Shown here piece after piece: positions 18,230-27,604 of a stretch of DNA of 64,000 nt; within the stretch, counting starts at the first letter, position 1, and every line of letters begins with the position of its first letter. The position numbers and the translations under genes were made by a program. Source of the stretch: an uncultured Bacteroidales bacterium. Its GTDB lineage: Bacteria > Bacteroidota > Bacteroidia > Bacteroidales > UBA932. Below the pieces are notes generated by a model. The model saw nothing but the letters and a program-made list of their open reading frames with translations, did no database searches and was not told the DNA's origin. The stretch is from the NCBI GenBank assembly GCA_900316795.1, contig ONEF01000002.1, positions 62,001-126,000 on the forward strand, read 5' to 3'.

Positions 18230-19828
18230 ATGAGGAAGTTTGTCATATCATTCGCGATGTTGGCCCTACTTGGCCTTATGCCAAGTCTGGCTTCAGCCCA
18301 ATGCACGTCTATTGTTGTCGGAAAGAAAGCCTCTGACGACGGATCGGTAATGACAGCCCATACCTGCGACTCCAACTTCAGGACCTGGCTCACGATGGAG
18401 CCCAGGAAGAAGTTTGTCCCGGGAAGCCGTGATGAAATACGCTGGGGGCTGATGCATACGGAAGAACCTTACGATACAAGAGATGTTGAAGTCAAGGGCA
18501 GCATCCCAGCCCCGGAGCAAGAAACTTTCCGTTACATGAATGTGGCTTACCCTTGCATGAACGAAAAGCAGCTTGCCATAGGAGAAACCACCACTGAAGG
18601 CCGGCAGGACCTTCGGCGGGGCGATGCCTTGTTCCTTATAGAAGAGCTTGAGAGAGTGGCTCTTCAGCGATGCTCTACAGCCAGAGACGCCATCCGCCTG
18701 ATGGGAAGTCTTGCAGAAGAATATGGTTTTGCTGACAATGGCGAATGTCTCACGGTGATAGACAAGAACGAAGCCTGGTTCTTTGAGATATACGGCAGCG
18801 GAAAAAGCGGCAAAAAGCCTGGAGCTCTTTGGGTTGCACAGAGAATTCCGGACGATCACGTGGGGATAAGCGCAAATGTTCCCAGAATTGGAATTGTTGA
18901 TTTCTCCGACCACGAAAACTTCATGTACGGTTCAGACCTGAGGGAAAGATGCAAGGAACTCGGCCTTTGGGACGGACAGTCTCCTTTCAAGTTCTACAAG
19001 ATGGTGTCTGAAGAGGGAGAAAACGGCAAGAACTTCTCCCATAGGGAAGTATATGTATTCAACCTTCTCTCCCCTGGTCTTGGTCTGAGCATGAAGGACG
19101 AGGAGATTCCTTTCACTGTCAAGCCGGAGAAGAAAGTAAGCGCAAGACAGATGTTCGAAATCTACCGCTCCACCTACGAAGGAAGCGAGTTTGACATGCT
19201 CAAGAACCTCAACACTGAGGTAAAGCGCTGGGTCAGGAACGAAAAGGGAGAACTGGTAACGGTCTCCGATACTACTTGCCCCGTAAGCCCGTACATGACA
19301 AACGCGATGCGCTCTCTTTTGAACACCCTTAAGCCCGGTACCGTTTCCTGGGCCTATACCATATCTGTCATCCAGTGTTCATATTCAGAAATAATCAAAC
19401 TCCGCAGCTGGCTGCCGGACGAGGTCGGAGGGGTGGCCTATTTTGCTTTCGATATCCCGGCACTTACTCCAAGAGTACCGATTTACGCCGGACAGACCAA
19501 GCTCCCGGCCGGATTTGGCGTATGCGGCCAGAAACGCTACCGCCAGGATGCCGCCATCTGGAAGTTCAGGGAAACCAACCGACTGGCCGCCTTCGGGTGG
19601 AACAGGACTGCCGGAAGGATCAGGCAGGCCCTGAGAGAATATGACGACATGATTTTTGACGATGCTCCAGCTCTGGAAGCAAAAGCGGCAAAACTCATAG
19701 AAGAAGGACGCAGAGATGAAGCCGTGGAACTTCTGGACAGCTACTGCAGCCGGCTGAGCGCCTCAGAGCAGAAAACCTGGGAAGAGCTCAAGGCGGAATT
19801 CTGGAGCCTCTTTGCCAGAAGCTTGTAA
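18230..19828 (+). CDS. C69-family dipeptidase, copy 2 (no propeptide)
   Basis: Second C69 dipeptidase, roughly two-thirds identical by eye to the preceding copy over its whole length. The ATG at 18230, six bases after the upstream stop, is preferred over the in-frame TTG that abuts that stop. The signal peptide runs directly into the nucleophile: ASAQ then CTSIVVG, so signal peptidase cleavage would leave the cysteine at or within one residue of the N-terminus, without the 15-residue propeptide of copy 1. It has the same blocks (SDDGSVMTAHTCDSN, YPCMNEKQLAIGETT). Probably cotranscribed with copy 1, together forming a peptide-to-amino-acid supply for the fermentation genes nearby. Confidence 0.9.
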   Translation: MRKFVISFAMLALLGLMPSLASAQCTSIVVGKKASDDGSVMTAHTCDSNFRTWLTMEPRKKFVPGSRDEIRWGLMHTEEPYDTRDVEVKGSIPAPEQETFRYMNVAYPCMNEKQLAIGETTTEGRQDLRRGDALFLIEELERVALQRCSTARDAIRLMGSLAEEYGFADNGECLTVIDKNEAWFFEIYGSGKSGKKPGALWVAQRIPDDHVGISANVPRIGIVDFSDHENFMYGSDLRERCKELGLWDGQSPFKFYKMVSEEGENGKNFSHREVYVFNLLSPGLGLSMKDEEIPFTVKPEKKVSARQMFEIYRSTYEGSEFDMLKNLNTEVKRWVRNEKGELVTVSDTTCPVSPYMTNAMRSLLNTLKPGTVSWAYTISVIQCSYSEIIKLRSWLPDEVGGVAYFAFDIPALTPRVPIYAGQTKLPAGFGVCGQKRYRQDAAIWKFRETNRLAAFGWNRTAGRIRQALREYDDMIFDDAPALEAKAAKLIEEGRRDEAVELLDSYCSRLSASEQKTWEELKAEFWSLFARSL

Positions 19829-19850
19829 CATCAAGCAGGAATCTGTTGAT
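19829..19850 (+). terminator. Possible hairpin after the dipeptidase pair
   Basis: ATCAAgCAG and CTGTTGAT pair around a GAAT loop with one bulged base, directly after the stop codon. No strong T-run follows, so the terminator role is uncertain. Confidence 0.3.
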
Positions 19851-19878
19851 ATTATTCTGAAAAATATTTCGTAACAGA

Positions 19879-19911
19879 TTGTAAGTATTTCGCAAGAAGT
19901 TTATACCTTTG
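19879..19911 (+). promoter_or_regulatory. Bacteroidota promoter of carAB
   Basis: TTG at 19879-19881, a 22-base spacer, then TACCTTTG at 19904-19911 (TAnnTTTG). The in-frame TTG at 19909 lies inside this element, which shows that CarA must start at the ATG pair 19933/19936. Confidence 0.62.
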
Positions 19912-19932
19912 AGTCCCGAGAAAAACCTCTTG

Positions 19933-21012
19933 ATGATGCAATCCGATAATAAAATAAAACTTGTTTTAGAGAATGGCCTTGAGTTTCAAGGCTATTCTTT
20001 TGGGTATCAGAAGAGTACAGACGGAGAAATTGTTTTCAACACCGCAATGGTCGGTTACCCGGAAAGCCTTACCGACCCTTCTTACTCCGGACAGATCCTG
20101 TGCATAACCTACCCTATCATAGGCAATTATGGAGTTCCGGAGGATCAGCTGGACTCCTACGGTATCTCCAAAGTCTTCGAGTCCGGAAAAATCCATGTGA
20201 GAGGGCTGGTCATTTCCTGCTATTCAAAAAACTACAGCCATTGGGATTCCGCCAAAAGTCTGGACAAATGGCTAAAAGAGAATAAGATACCTGGCATCTA
20301 CGGGGTAGATACGCGTCATCTCACCCAGGTCCTGAGAGAAAACGGTTCCATGCTGGGCAAGATTGTTCCCCTGTCAGGAGGCAACAAAGGCAAAATAGCC
20401 GATCCGAACCTCGAGAACCAGGTAGATATCGTCTCTTGCAAGAAACCATCTGTATATGGCAAAGGTTCCAAAAGAGTTGTCCTGGTAGATTGCGGAGTAA
20501 AGAACAATATCCTCAGATGCCTGATAAACAGGAATGTTGAGGTTGTAAGAGTTCCGTGGAACTACGATTTCAACAAGATTGCCTGGGACGGACTTTTCAT
20601 ATCCAACGGCCCTGGAAATCCGCAGTTGTGCACGGAAGCAGTCGAAAACCTGAAGGTTGCAATGAAAGGCGACAAGCCTATCTTCGGGATTTGCATGGGA
20701 AACCAGCTGATGGCAAGAGCGGCAGGAGCAAAGACTTACAAACTGAAATACGGACACCGCAGCCATAACCAGCCTGTCAGGCTTTCAGGTACAGACAAAT
20801 GTTTCATAACAAGCCAGAATCACGGTTTCGCCGTTGACGACTCAACATTAGGCAAGGATTGGGAACCTTTGTTCGTCAATATGAATGACGGCACCAACGA
20901 AGGCATCAGGCACAAGAAGAAACCGTTTTTCTCCGCCCAGTTCCACCCGGAGGCCACAAGTGGCCCTACCGATACCGAGTTTTTGTTTGACCAGTTTATA
21001 AATCTCTTATAG
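19933..21012 (+). CDS. carA: Carbamoyl-phosphate synthase small (glutaminase) subunit
   Basis: Hydrolyses glutamine and channels ammonia to CarB for carbamoyl phosphate, used for arginine and pyrimidines. About 359 residues from ATG 19933 (19936 is equally possible). The N-terminal CarA domain contains GYPESLTDPSY and the signature YGVDTRHLT. The C-terminal class I glutamine amidotransferase domain has the nucleophile Cys in GICMGNQ, the stretch YGHRSHNQPV, SQNHGFAVD, and the His/Glu of QFHPEA. The stop abuts the carB start codon. Confidence 0.97.
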   Translation: MMQSDNKIKLVLENGLEFQGYSFGYQKSTDGEIVFNTAMVGYPESLTDPSYSGQILCITYPIIGNYGVPEDQLDSYGISKVFESGKIHVRGLVISCYSKNYSHWDSAKSLDKWLKENKIPGIYGVDTRHLTQVLRENGSMLGKIVPLSGGNKGKIADPNLENQVDIVSCKKPSVYGKGSKRVVLVDCGVKNNILRCLINRNVEVVRVPWNYDFNKIAWDGLFISNGPGNPQLCTEAVENLKVAMKGDKPIFGICMGNQLMARAAGAKTYKLKYGHRSHNQPVRLSGTDKCFITSQNHGFAVDDSTLGKDWEPLFVNMNDGTNEGIRHKKKPFFSAQFHPEATSGPTDTEFLFDQFINLL

Positions 21013-24000
21013 ATGAAGCATCTCAAATCCATCAAGAAAGTCCTCATCCTTGGCTCCGGAGCCTTGAAAATCGGTGAGGCGGGAGAATTCGACTATTCTG
21101 GTTCCCAGGCACTCAAAGCAATGAAGGAAGAGCACATCAAGACTGTGCTGATTAATCCGAACATTGCCACAGTCCAGACATCTGAAGGCATCGCCGACAA
21201 GATTTATTTCCTTCCTGTAACCCCATATTTCGTTGAAAGGGTAATTGAAAAAGAAAAACCGCAAGGCATCTTGCTTTCCTTTGGAGGGCAGACCGCCCTC
21301 AACTGCGGAGTTGAGCTCTACAGGAGCGGAGTTCTGGAAAAGTACAAGGTCCAGGTACTGGGCACCCCAGTCCAGGCAATAATGGACACCGAAGACAGGG
21401 AACTGTTTGTCAGGAAACTGGACGAAATCAATGTCAAAACCATAAAGAGCCATGCCGTAGAAAGCATAGAAGACGCTCTCAAGGCCGCCAAAGAACTGGG
21501 CTACCCCGTGATAGTCCGTGCCGCCTACGCACTTGGAGGGCTCGGAAGCGGATTCTGCAACAACGACTCCGAGCTGAAGAAACTTACCGCCAAAGCTTTC
21601 ACGTTCTCGCCCCAGGTACTGGTGGAGAAATCTCTGAAAGGATGGAAAGAAATTGAATATGAAGTAGTTCGGGACAGATTTGACAACTGCATCACCGTGT
21701 GCAACATGGAAAACTTCGACCCGCTTGGAATACATACCGGTGAAAGCATTGTGGTAGCCCCTTCACAGACTCTGACAAACCGCGAGTATTTCCTCCTCAG
21801 GGAACTTTCCATAAAGATAGTCAGACATATAGGAATAGTTGGAGAATGCAATGTCCAGTACGCCTTCGACCCGTCCAGTGAAGATTACAGGGTCATAGAG
21901 GTAAACGCAAGGCTAAGCCGTTCTTCAGCCCTGGCTTCCAAGGCAACAGGATACCCGCTGGCCTTCGTGGCCGCAAAACTGGGGCTTGGATACGGTTTGT
22001 TTGACTTAAGCAACTCTGTGACAAAAAACACGCCGGCTTTCTTTGAGCCTGCCCTGGATTACATTGTCTGCAAGATCCCTCGCTGGGACCTTTCCAAATT
22101 CTATGGCGTCAGTCACCTGATAGGCAGCAGCATGAAGAGCGTGGGAGAAGTCATGGCCATAGGCAGAAGCTTTGAAGAGGTAATCCAGAAAGGTCTCAGG
22201 ATGATCGGAAGAGGAGCGCACGGCTTCGTGGGCAACAGGGAGATGAAGGTGGAGGATATAGAAAAAGAGCTCAAGGAACCTACAGACAGCCGCATCTTTG
22301 TAATAGCCAAGGCTTTTGAGCAAGGCTACACGGTGGACAAGGTCCACGAGGCCACAAAGATCGACAAATGGTTCCTGGAGAAACTCTACAACATCTACGT
22401 TACCGGGAAGGAGCTTTTAAAGTTCAAGGATCTCAGGGAGATTGACCGAGACACGATGCTCATGGCCAAGCAGAACGGTTTTTCCGATTTCCAGATCGGC
22501 AGACTCGTCTTCAAGAAGAAAAAGGATCCGGACACCTTTGCCGTAAGCGTAAGAGAATACAGGAAATCACTGGGAGTCCTTCCGGTTGTAAAGCAGATAG
22601 ACACTCTCGCAGCGGAGTTCCCTGCCAAAACCAACTATCTCTATCTGACATATCACGGGACATCCCACGACATATCCTACGAGAAAGACCACAAGTCAAT
22701 CATAGTAATGGGAAGCGGCGCTTACCGCATAGGAAGCTCCGTGGAATTTGACTGGTGCAGCGTCAACTGCCTCAACACCATCAGGAAATCAGGATGGAGG
22801 GGCGTGATGATAAACTACAATCCGGAGACTGTTTCCACTGACTACGACATGTGCGACCGCCTCTATTTTGACGAGCTCACCTATGAGAGAGTGATGGACA
22901 TCTATGACCTTGAGTCTCCTCACGGAGTTGTCGTAAGTGTTGGGGGCCAGATCCCTAACAACCTGGCTATGAGGCTCAACGATGCTAACGTACGTATTCT
23001 TGGCACATCTGCACAATCTATAGACAACGCTGAAGATAGGCACAAGTTCTCAGCGATGCTGGACCGTCTTGGAATCAACCAGCCGCGCTGGAGCGAACTT
23101 ACCACCCTTGATGACATACACAGCTTTGTTGAAAAGGTCGGTTTCCCGGTTCTGGTCAGACCATCATACGTTCTCAGCGGAGCTGCAATGAATGTCTGCT
23201 CCAACAACCATGAACTCAAACAGTTCCTGCGCCTGGCCGCCGAGGTTTCCAAAAAGCATCCTGTAGTGGTCAGCGAATTCATCCAGCATGCCAAGGAAAT
23301 CGAGTTTGACGCCGTGGCAAAGGACGGGGAGATAGTAGCTTACGCCATCAGCGAGCATATCGAGTTCGCCGGTGTCCACTCCGGAGACGCCACCATCCAG
23401 TTCCCTCCTCAGAAGCTCTATGTAGAAACTGTCCGCAGGCTAAAGAAAATTTCCAGGAAGATAGCAAAGGAACTCAACATAAGCGGCCCTTTCAACATAC
23501 AGTTTATGGCAAAGAACAATGACATTCTGGTCATAGAATGTAACCTCAGGGCATCAAGAAGTTTTCCTTTTGTATCTAAAGTACTGAAGATAAACCTTAT
23601 AGAGCTGGCTACAAAAATAATCACCGGAGAAAAGTTCAAGGTTCCTGACAAAAGCGCCTTCGATCTGGACTATGTCGGAATCAAAGCCTCGCAGTTCTCA
23701 TTCTCCAGACTGCTCAAAGCTGATCCTGTCCTGGGAGTGGACATGTCATCTACCGGAGAAGTCGGCTGCATCGGTGACGACACTTCGGAGGCTGTCCTGA
23801 AATCAATGCTTTCTGTAGGCTACACGATTCCGGAAAAAGGAATACTTCTTTCTACCGGAGACGGAAAACAGAAGGCTGAAATGCTGGAGGCCTGCCAGAC
23901 GCTTCATCGCAGAGGATACAAGCTTTACGCCACGGGAGGAACTTATAGATACCTGAAAGACAATAAGATTCAAGTTACTGAAGTATTCTGGCCAAGTGAA

Positions 24001-24237
24001 AAAGGAAAGACTCCCCAAGCCATAGACCTTATCCAGAACAAGACCGTAGATATGGTAGTGAACATACCAAAGAACCTGTCCAAGACAGAACTTGACAACG
24101 GATACAAGATAAGGCGGGCCGCTGTGGACTTCAACATCCCGCTTCTGACCAACACCCGTCTTGCCAGCGCTTTCATCAGCGCATTCTGTACAATTGACCC
24201 TGACGATATACAAATCAAAAGCTGGGATGAATACTAA
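21013..24237 (+). CDS. carB: Carbamoyl-phosphate synthase large subunit
   Basis: Makes carbamoyl phosphate from bicarbonate, two ATP and CarA-derived ammonia. 1074 residues, the standard length, with two homologous ATP-grasp halves. The first starts VLILGSGALKIGEAGEFDYSG and contains VIVRAAYALGGLGSG; the second has VMGSGAYRIGSSVEFDW and VLVRPSYVLSGAAMNV. The C-terminal regulatory MGS-like domain (about 935-1074) includes YKLYATGGTYRYL. The ATG follows the carA stop with no gap, indicating translational coupling. The ALKIGEAGEFDYSG and AYRIGSSVEFDW blocks are well kept; no truncation is visible. Confidence 0.97.
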   Translation: MKHLKSIKKVLILGSGALKIGEAGEFDYSGSQALKAMKEEHIKTVLINPNIATVQTSEGIADKIYFLPVTPYFVERVIEKEKPQGILLSFGGQTALNCGVELYRSGVLEKYKVQVLGTPVQAIMDTEDRELFVRKLDEINVKTIKSHAVESIEDALKAAKELGYPVIVRAAYALGGLGSGFCNNDSELKKLTAKAFTFSPQVLVEKSLKGWKEIEYEVVRDRFDNCITVCNMENFDPLGIHTGESIVVAPSQTLTNREYFLLRELSIKIVRHIGIVGECNVQYAFDPSSEDYRVIEVNARLSRSSALASKATGYPLAFVAAKLGLGYGLFDLSNSVTKNTPAFFEPALDYIVCKIPRWDLSKFYGVSHLIGSSMKSVGEVMAIGRSFEEVIQKGLRMIGRGAHGFVGNREMKVEDIEKELKEPTDSRIFVIAKAFEQGYTVDKVHEATKIDKWFLEKLYNIYVTGKELLKFKDLREIDRDTMLMAKQNGFSDFQIGRLVFKKKKDPDTFAVSVREYRKSLGVLPVVKQIDTLAAEFPAKTNYLYLTYHGTSHDISYEKDHKSIIVMGSGAYRIGSSVEFDWCSVNCLNTIRKSGWRGVMINYNPETVSTDYDMCDRLYFDELTYERVMDIYDLESPHGVVVSVGGQIPNNLAMRLNDANVRILGTSAQSIDNAEDRHKFSAMLDRLGINQPRWSELTTLDDIHSFVEKVGFPVLVRPSYVLSGAAMNVCSNNHELKQFLRLAAEVSKKHPVVVSEFIQHAKEIEFDAVAKDGEIVAYAISEHIEFAGVHSGDATIQFPPQKLYVETVRRLKKISRKIAKELNISGPFNIQFMAKNNDILVIECNLRASRSFPFVSKVLKINLIELATKIITGEKFKVPDKSAFDLDYVGIKASQFSFSRLLKADPVLGVDMSSTGEVGCIGDDTSEAVLKSMLSVGYTIPEKGILLSTGDGKQKAEMLEACQTLHRRGYKLYATGGTYRYLKDNKIQVTEVFWPSEKGKTPQAIDLIQNKTVDMVVNIPKNLSKTELDNGYKIRRAAVDFNIPLLTNTRLASAFISAFCTIDPDDIQIKSWDEY

Positions 24238-24251
24238 ACCAGAGTATTTGC

Positions 24252-24259
24252 TAAATTTG
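24252..24259 (+). promoter_or_regulatory. -7 element upstream of the antiporter gene
   Basis: TAAATTTG fits TAnnTTTG, 21 bases before the ATG at 24281. No clear -33 box lies at the expected distance, so partial read-through from carAB is also possible. Confidence 0.4.
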
Positions 24260-24280
24260 GAGTCTTAAAACAAAAGTATT

Positions 24281-25276
24281 ATGACTGTTCCGATTCTCCT
24301 TATCATAGCTGCCCTCATACTTGTTGCAGGAGGAGCACATTTTCTTGTTGAAGGTTCTTCAAGGATAGCCTCCAAGTTCGGCATTTCCGACATGGTCATC
24401 GGCATGACCATCGTTGCCATAGGAACATCCATGCCAGAACTTGTCACCAGCATCCTAGGTGCTTTGAAAGGGAGTGCCGGTATTGCTGTAGGAAACGTGG
24501 TCGGTTCCAATATCTGCAACATTCTCCTGATTGTGGGATTAAGCGCCCTGATCTATCCGCTGTCAGTATCAAAGGAGAACATAAACAGAGATATGCAGTT
24601 TGTGCTCCTTTCCACTATAGTGTTGTTGGTAATAGCTTTCGACTCACAGATAGACAGCCTTACCATTGACGACAACATGGCATCAAACTTCATATCCAGG
24701 AGCGACGGAATCATACTGATACTTTTCTTCATAATCTTCATGTTCTACTCAGTCATAAGTGCCAAGAGAAAAGAAGGGAACGAAAACCGGGCAAATACTG
24801 AAAGTTCAGAAGAACCGAAGAAGAAAGTCAACATCCCCCTTGCCCTTCTTATGGTAGCAGGAGGTCTTGGAGCTCTGATCTGGGGAGGTCAGCTGCTGGT
24901 TGACAACGCCATAATAGTTGCAAAGCACTATGGGGTAAGTGATGTTGTCATAGGTTCAACGATAGTGGCAATCGGAACCAGCCTCCCTGAACTGGCAGCC
25001 AGTGTTGTCGCTGCCATCAGAAAGAAAGTTGGAATGGCGTTGGGCAATATTGTCGGAAGCAACATCTTCAACGTTTTCCTAATACTTGGAGGCAGTGCGG
25101 TGATAACTCCTCTCCAACTCGAGAGTATAAACCATATCCATTTCGTATTCCTTCTCCTTGCTACCCTGCTGCTGCTTCTGGCTGCCAGAACCAGCATGAA
25201 GATCCGCAGGATAGAAGGATTCCTCCTGCTTGCTTTCTACGCTCTCTACATCACTGTAAACCTTTCTGTGAAATAG
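24281..25276 (+). CDS. Calcium/sodium antiporter, CaCA family (YrbG-like)
   Basis: A 331-residue inner membrane exchanger with ten or so hydrophobic helices in two inverted repeats. Each repeat has the two alpha motifs: AIGTSMPELVTS with GNVVGSNICNILLI in the first half, and AIGTSLPELAAS with GNIVGSNIFNVFLI in the second. The central charged loop (about 160-180, with EEPKKKVN) is short. The glutamates in both PEL motifs expected for Ca2+ binding are present. It probably exports Ca2+ in exchange for Na+. Confidence 0.92.
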   Translation: MTVPILLIIAALILVAGGAHFLVEGSSRIASKFGISDMVIGMTIVAIGTSMPELVTSILGALKGSAGIAVGNVVGSNICNILLIVGLSALIYPLSVSKENINRDMQFVLLSTIVLLVIAFDSQIDSLTIDDNMASNFISRSDGIILILFFIIFMFYSVISAKRKEGNENRANTESSEEPKKKVNIPLALLMVAGGLGALIWGGQLLVDNAIIVAKHYGVSDVVIGSTIVAIGTSLPELAASVVAAIRKKVGMALGNIVGSNIFNVFLILGGSAVITPLQLESINHIHFVFLLLATLLLLLAARTSMKIRRIEGFLLLAFYALYITVNLSVK

Positions 25277-25300
25277 TTTCCTGAGTTAGGTTTTAAATGT

Positions 25301-25308
25301 TATATTTG
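25301..25308 (+). promoter_or_regulatory. -7 promoter element of the marR-hdr-cysteate synthase operon
   Basis: TATATTTG, an exact TAnnTTTG match, with TTTC at 25277-25280 twenty bases upstream as a weak -33. The in-frame ATG at 25297 lies just before it, so translation of the regulator should begin at the later ATG at 25357. Confidence 0.58.
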
Positions 25309-25356
25309 CAATCGTTTTATGAAAGTAAATCGTTTTACTATAATACGGGATATTAT

Positions 25357-25833
25357 ATGATAATCAACAAACAGGTAGGAATGTTCCTGAACCTTGTCCA
25401 CAACCGGTTCAAGCAATATGTCACTGCCATTTTCGAAGAACAGGGCTTCAATATAACCCCTGAGCAGTTCCTTGTCATGGACGCTTTGTGGGACGAGGGA
25501 GTGCTGACGCAACAGCAGATAGCCAATTACATGCTCAAAGACAAGAACTCGGTCGTCAAACTTGTTGACGGGCTGGAAGAGAGGAAACTGGTCAAGCGGG
25601 CGAGCAATCCAAAGGACAGGCGGCAGAATCTGATCGAGGTGACAGAATATGCCATTGCCGTCAAAGACAAGATAACGGAACTGGCCATGGAAGCCGTTGA
25701 CCACATCATCAGCGGTATATCCAAAAGAGATCTACAGACTTTCATCAACGTGCTCAGCAAGATGGCAGAGAACATGAACAACGACATTGACCTGCTGGCG
25801 CTTGCGGCCAAATACCCCACAAAGAAACAATAG
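25357..25833 (+). CDS. MarR-family transcriptional regulator
   Basis: A 158-residue winged-helix regulator from ATG 25357; an upstream ATG at 25297 precedes the promoter box. The helix-turn-helix and wing are readable: EEGVLTQQQ-type recognition region (LTQQQIANYMLKDKNSVVKL) followed by RRASNPKDRR-like wing residues (RASNPKDRRQN). N- and C-terminal helices form the usual dimer interface. It is the first gene of the operon and ends two bases before hdrC1, so it most likely controls its own operon. The ligand is unknown; some MarR proteins sense thiols or oxidants, but no conserved sensing cysteine is visible here. Confidence 0.88.
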   Translation: MIINKQVGMFLNLVHNRFKQYVTAIFEEQGFNITPEQFLVMDALWDEGVLTQQQIANYMLKDKNSVVKLVDGLEERKLVKRASNPKDRRQNLIEVTEYAIAVKDKITELAMEAVDHIISGISKRDLQTFINVLSKMAENMNNDIDLLALAAKYPTKKQ

Positions 25834-25835
25834 CT

Positions 25836-26531
25836 ATGGGAAAACTGTATGACAGGCTGATGCAGGACTACAGGCTTAAGGAAGGTCTCAACGCCTGCAT
25901 AAACTGCGGCACTTGCACGGCGATCTGCCCTGCCGCGGAGTTCTACCGCTACGATCCCAGAAGGATCGTGGACATAGTCCAGCATCAGGATGACTCCCAG
26001 ATAGAAGAACTCCTCAAAAGCGATACCATTTGGTACTGCGGAGAATGTCTCAGTTGCGTGACCAGATGCCCCCGCAACAACAAGGCCGGCCTTATTATAA
26101 TGGCGCTCAGAAGTTTGTCCATCCAGACAGGCTTCTTCATGGAATCTGAAAAAGGCAGACAGATGTACCTCTTGTGCAAAGACCTCAACAGCAACATTCT
26201 CAACTATGGTTATTGTGTTTATCCAAGGACATTCAAATATGACGGGCACATGGAGGCCGGACTTGTCTGGGAATGGGTGGAGAAAAACATGGACGACGTT
26301 TATGACAGACTTGGTGCCAATCTCGACAAAGAAGGCCCGGGGGCAGTCAGAAAGATTCCGCAAAAAGACCTGGATGAACTTAAAAGGATCTACGATGTGA
26401 CCGGAGCTACAGAAATGCTTGAAAATGTCAAGAGAGCCGGACTGGAAAAAGCCAGGGAACTTGGACTTACCGAAGAGGAGTACTGCCAGAAGTTGTATTC
26501 TGAGTGCAGCCCCAAACATTTCAACCATTAG
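25836..26531 (+). CDS. HdrC-like iron-sulfur subunit (C1)
   Basis: A 231-residue soluble protein with two [4Fe-4S] motifs near the N-terminus: CINCGTCTAICP and, about 45 residues later, CGECLSCVTRCP. This is the heterodisulfide reductase subunit C arrangement. The C-terminal 130 residues are helical and extend beyond short HdrC proteins. It is the first structural gene of the operon, three bases before the HdrB-like gene, and would carry electrons between the flavin subunit and the HdrB-like subunit. Confidence 0.85.
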   Translation: MGKLYDRLMQDYRLKEGLNACINCGTCTAICPAAEFYRYDPRRIVDIVQHQDDSQIEELLKSDTIWYCGECLSCVTRCPRNNKAGLIIMALRSLSIQTGFFMESEKGRQMYLLCKDLNSNILNYGYCVYPRTFKYDGHMEAGLVWEWVEKNMDDVYDRLGANLDKEGPGAVRKIPQKDLDELKRIYDVTGATEMLENVKRAGLEKARELGLTEEEYCQKLYSECSPKHFNH

Positions 26532-26534
26532 GAT

Positions 26535-27599
26535 ATGATTTACGAAGGAAAAAAGAAAATCTGGGCAGATTACCAGAAAGAAATACCGGAAGACCACTAC
26601 TTCTATGTAAGAAGCTGCATCAGGCAGTCTTTCTTCCCTGCTTCCGAAGCCACCTTCCTGGATATAACAAGGAATAAACTTGGCAAGGATATCTTTGAAA
26701 CTGAGCATCATACTACTTGCGGAGGTATAGCCTACCATTCAGACACCATACCTCAGGAAACCGTTATGACCATCATAGCCAGGCAGTTTGCCCTTATGAA
26801 GAAATACGGGTACGAGAATTATGTCTGCTCCTGCATCACATCATTCGGCCTGTATTGCGAGACTCTGGAGACCTGGAGGGAATATCCTGAGCTCCAGCAG
26901 AAAATCGCCGAGAATCTCTGGAAAAGCTGCAAACTGGAATTTGCCAAGCCTAAATTCCTGGTACACGCCAGCGACCTCATCTTCAAATACAGGATGCAGA
27001 TAGCATCCAAGAGCAAGTTCAAGCTTGTCAACAAGAATACCGGAGAACCTCTGAGGGTGGTTGAACACATTGGCTGCCATTATTCAAAGATGTTCCCTTC
27101 CAAGGGAGTCGGAGGAGCCGAGTATCCTTATGTGCTTGTAGGTATGGTCGAAGCCTGGGGGGGCCAGATCATTGACTATCCGGAAAGAAGGCATTGCTGC
27201 GGATTCGGGTTCCGCCAATATCTCATCAAGGGTAACAGAGGATATTCAGTCTCCAACACCCACAAGAAGTTCGAAAGCATGGAACCTTTCAAACCCGACA
27301 TGATAATCACCAACTGCCCGGGTTGCCCGTACTTCCTCGACAGGTGGCAGTATGTCATCGCTGAGACTCAAGGGAAGACATACGGTGAAAACGGTCATGG
27401 GATTCCTGTGTTCACATACGAGGAAGTGGCTGGTCTGGTGATGGGATATGACCCTTGGGACCTTGGACTACAGACGCATCAAGTTAGCGTTGAGCCGCTG
27501 CTGGACAAAATCGGAATACCTTATGACCCGGCAAAGAAATATCTGGGAAGGAATGGCAAATATCTTGGGGAGCCCCAAAAACCTCATTGTCTAAAATAA
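26535..27599 (+). CDS. HdrB-like CCG-domain subunit (B1), N-terminal CCG degenerate
   Basis: A 354-residue protein of the heterodisulfide reductase subunit B / CCG family. The C-terminal CCG domain is complete: GCHYSK (about residue 180), RRHCCGFGF (about 220) and NCPGCPYF (about 258), the cysteine set that binds a noncubane [4Fe-4S] cluster. The N-terminal domain is altered: TTCGG replaces CCG and CSC replaces CxxC. Thus it probably carries one catalytic-type cluster, unlike methanogen HdrB, which has two. It sits between HdrC-like and HdrA-like genes. The thiol or disulfide substrate is unknown. Confidence 0.85.
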   Translation: MIYEGKKKIWADYQKEIPEDHYFYVRSCIRQSFFPASEATFLDITRNKLGKDIFETEHHTTCGGIAYHSDTIPQETVMTIIARQFALMKKYGYENYVCSCITSFGLYCETLETWREYPELQQKIAENLWKSCKLEFAKPKFLVHASDLIFKYRMQIASKSKFKLVNKNTGEPLRVVEHIGCHYSKMFPSKGVGGAEYPYVLVGMVEAWGGQIIDYPERRHCCGFGFRQYLIKGNRGYSVSNTHKKFESMEPFKPDMIITNCPGCPYFLDRWQYVIAETQGKTYGENGHGIPVFTYEEVAGLVMGYDPWDLGLQTHQVSVEPLLDKIGIPYDPAKKYLGRNGKYLGEPQKPHCLK

Positions 27600-27604
27600 G
27601 CCTT

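Noticed and set aside
25297-25357. Upstream in-frame start for the MarR regulator
   Set aside because: The first ATG lies just before a TATATTTG promoter element, so it would not be on the mRNA; the ATG at 25357 begins a normal MarR N-terminus.
25527-26738. 403-codon open frame on the minus strand across marR and hdrC
   Set aside because: It is antisense to two recognisable, motif-bearing plus-strand genes and its product has no domain or signal pattern.
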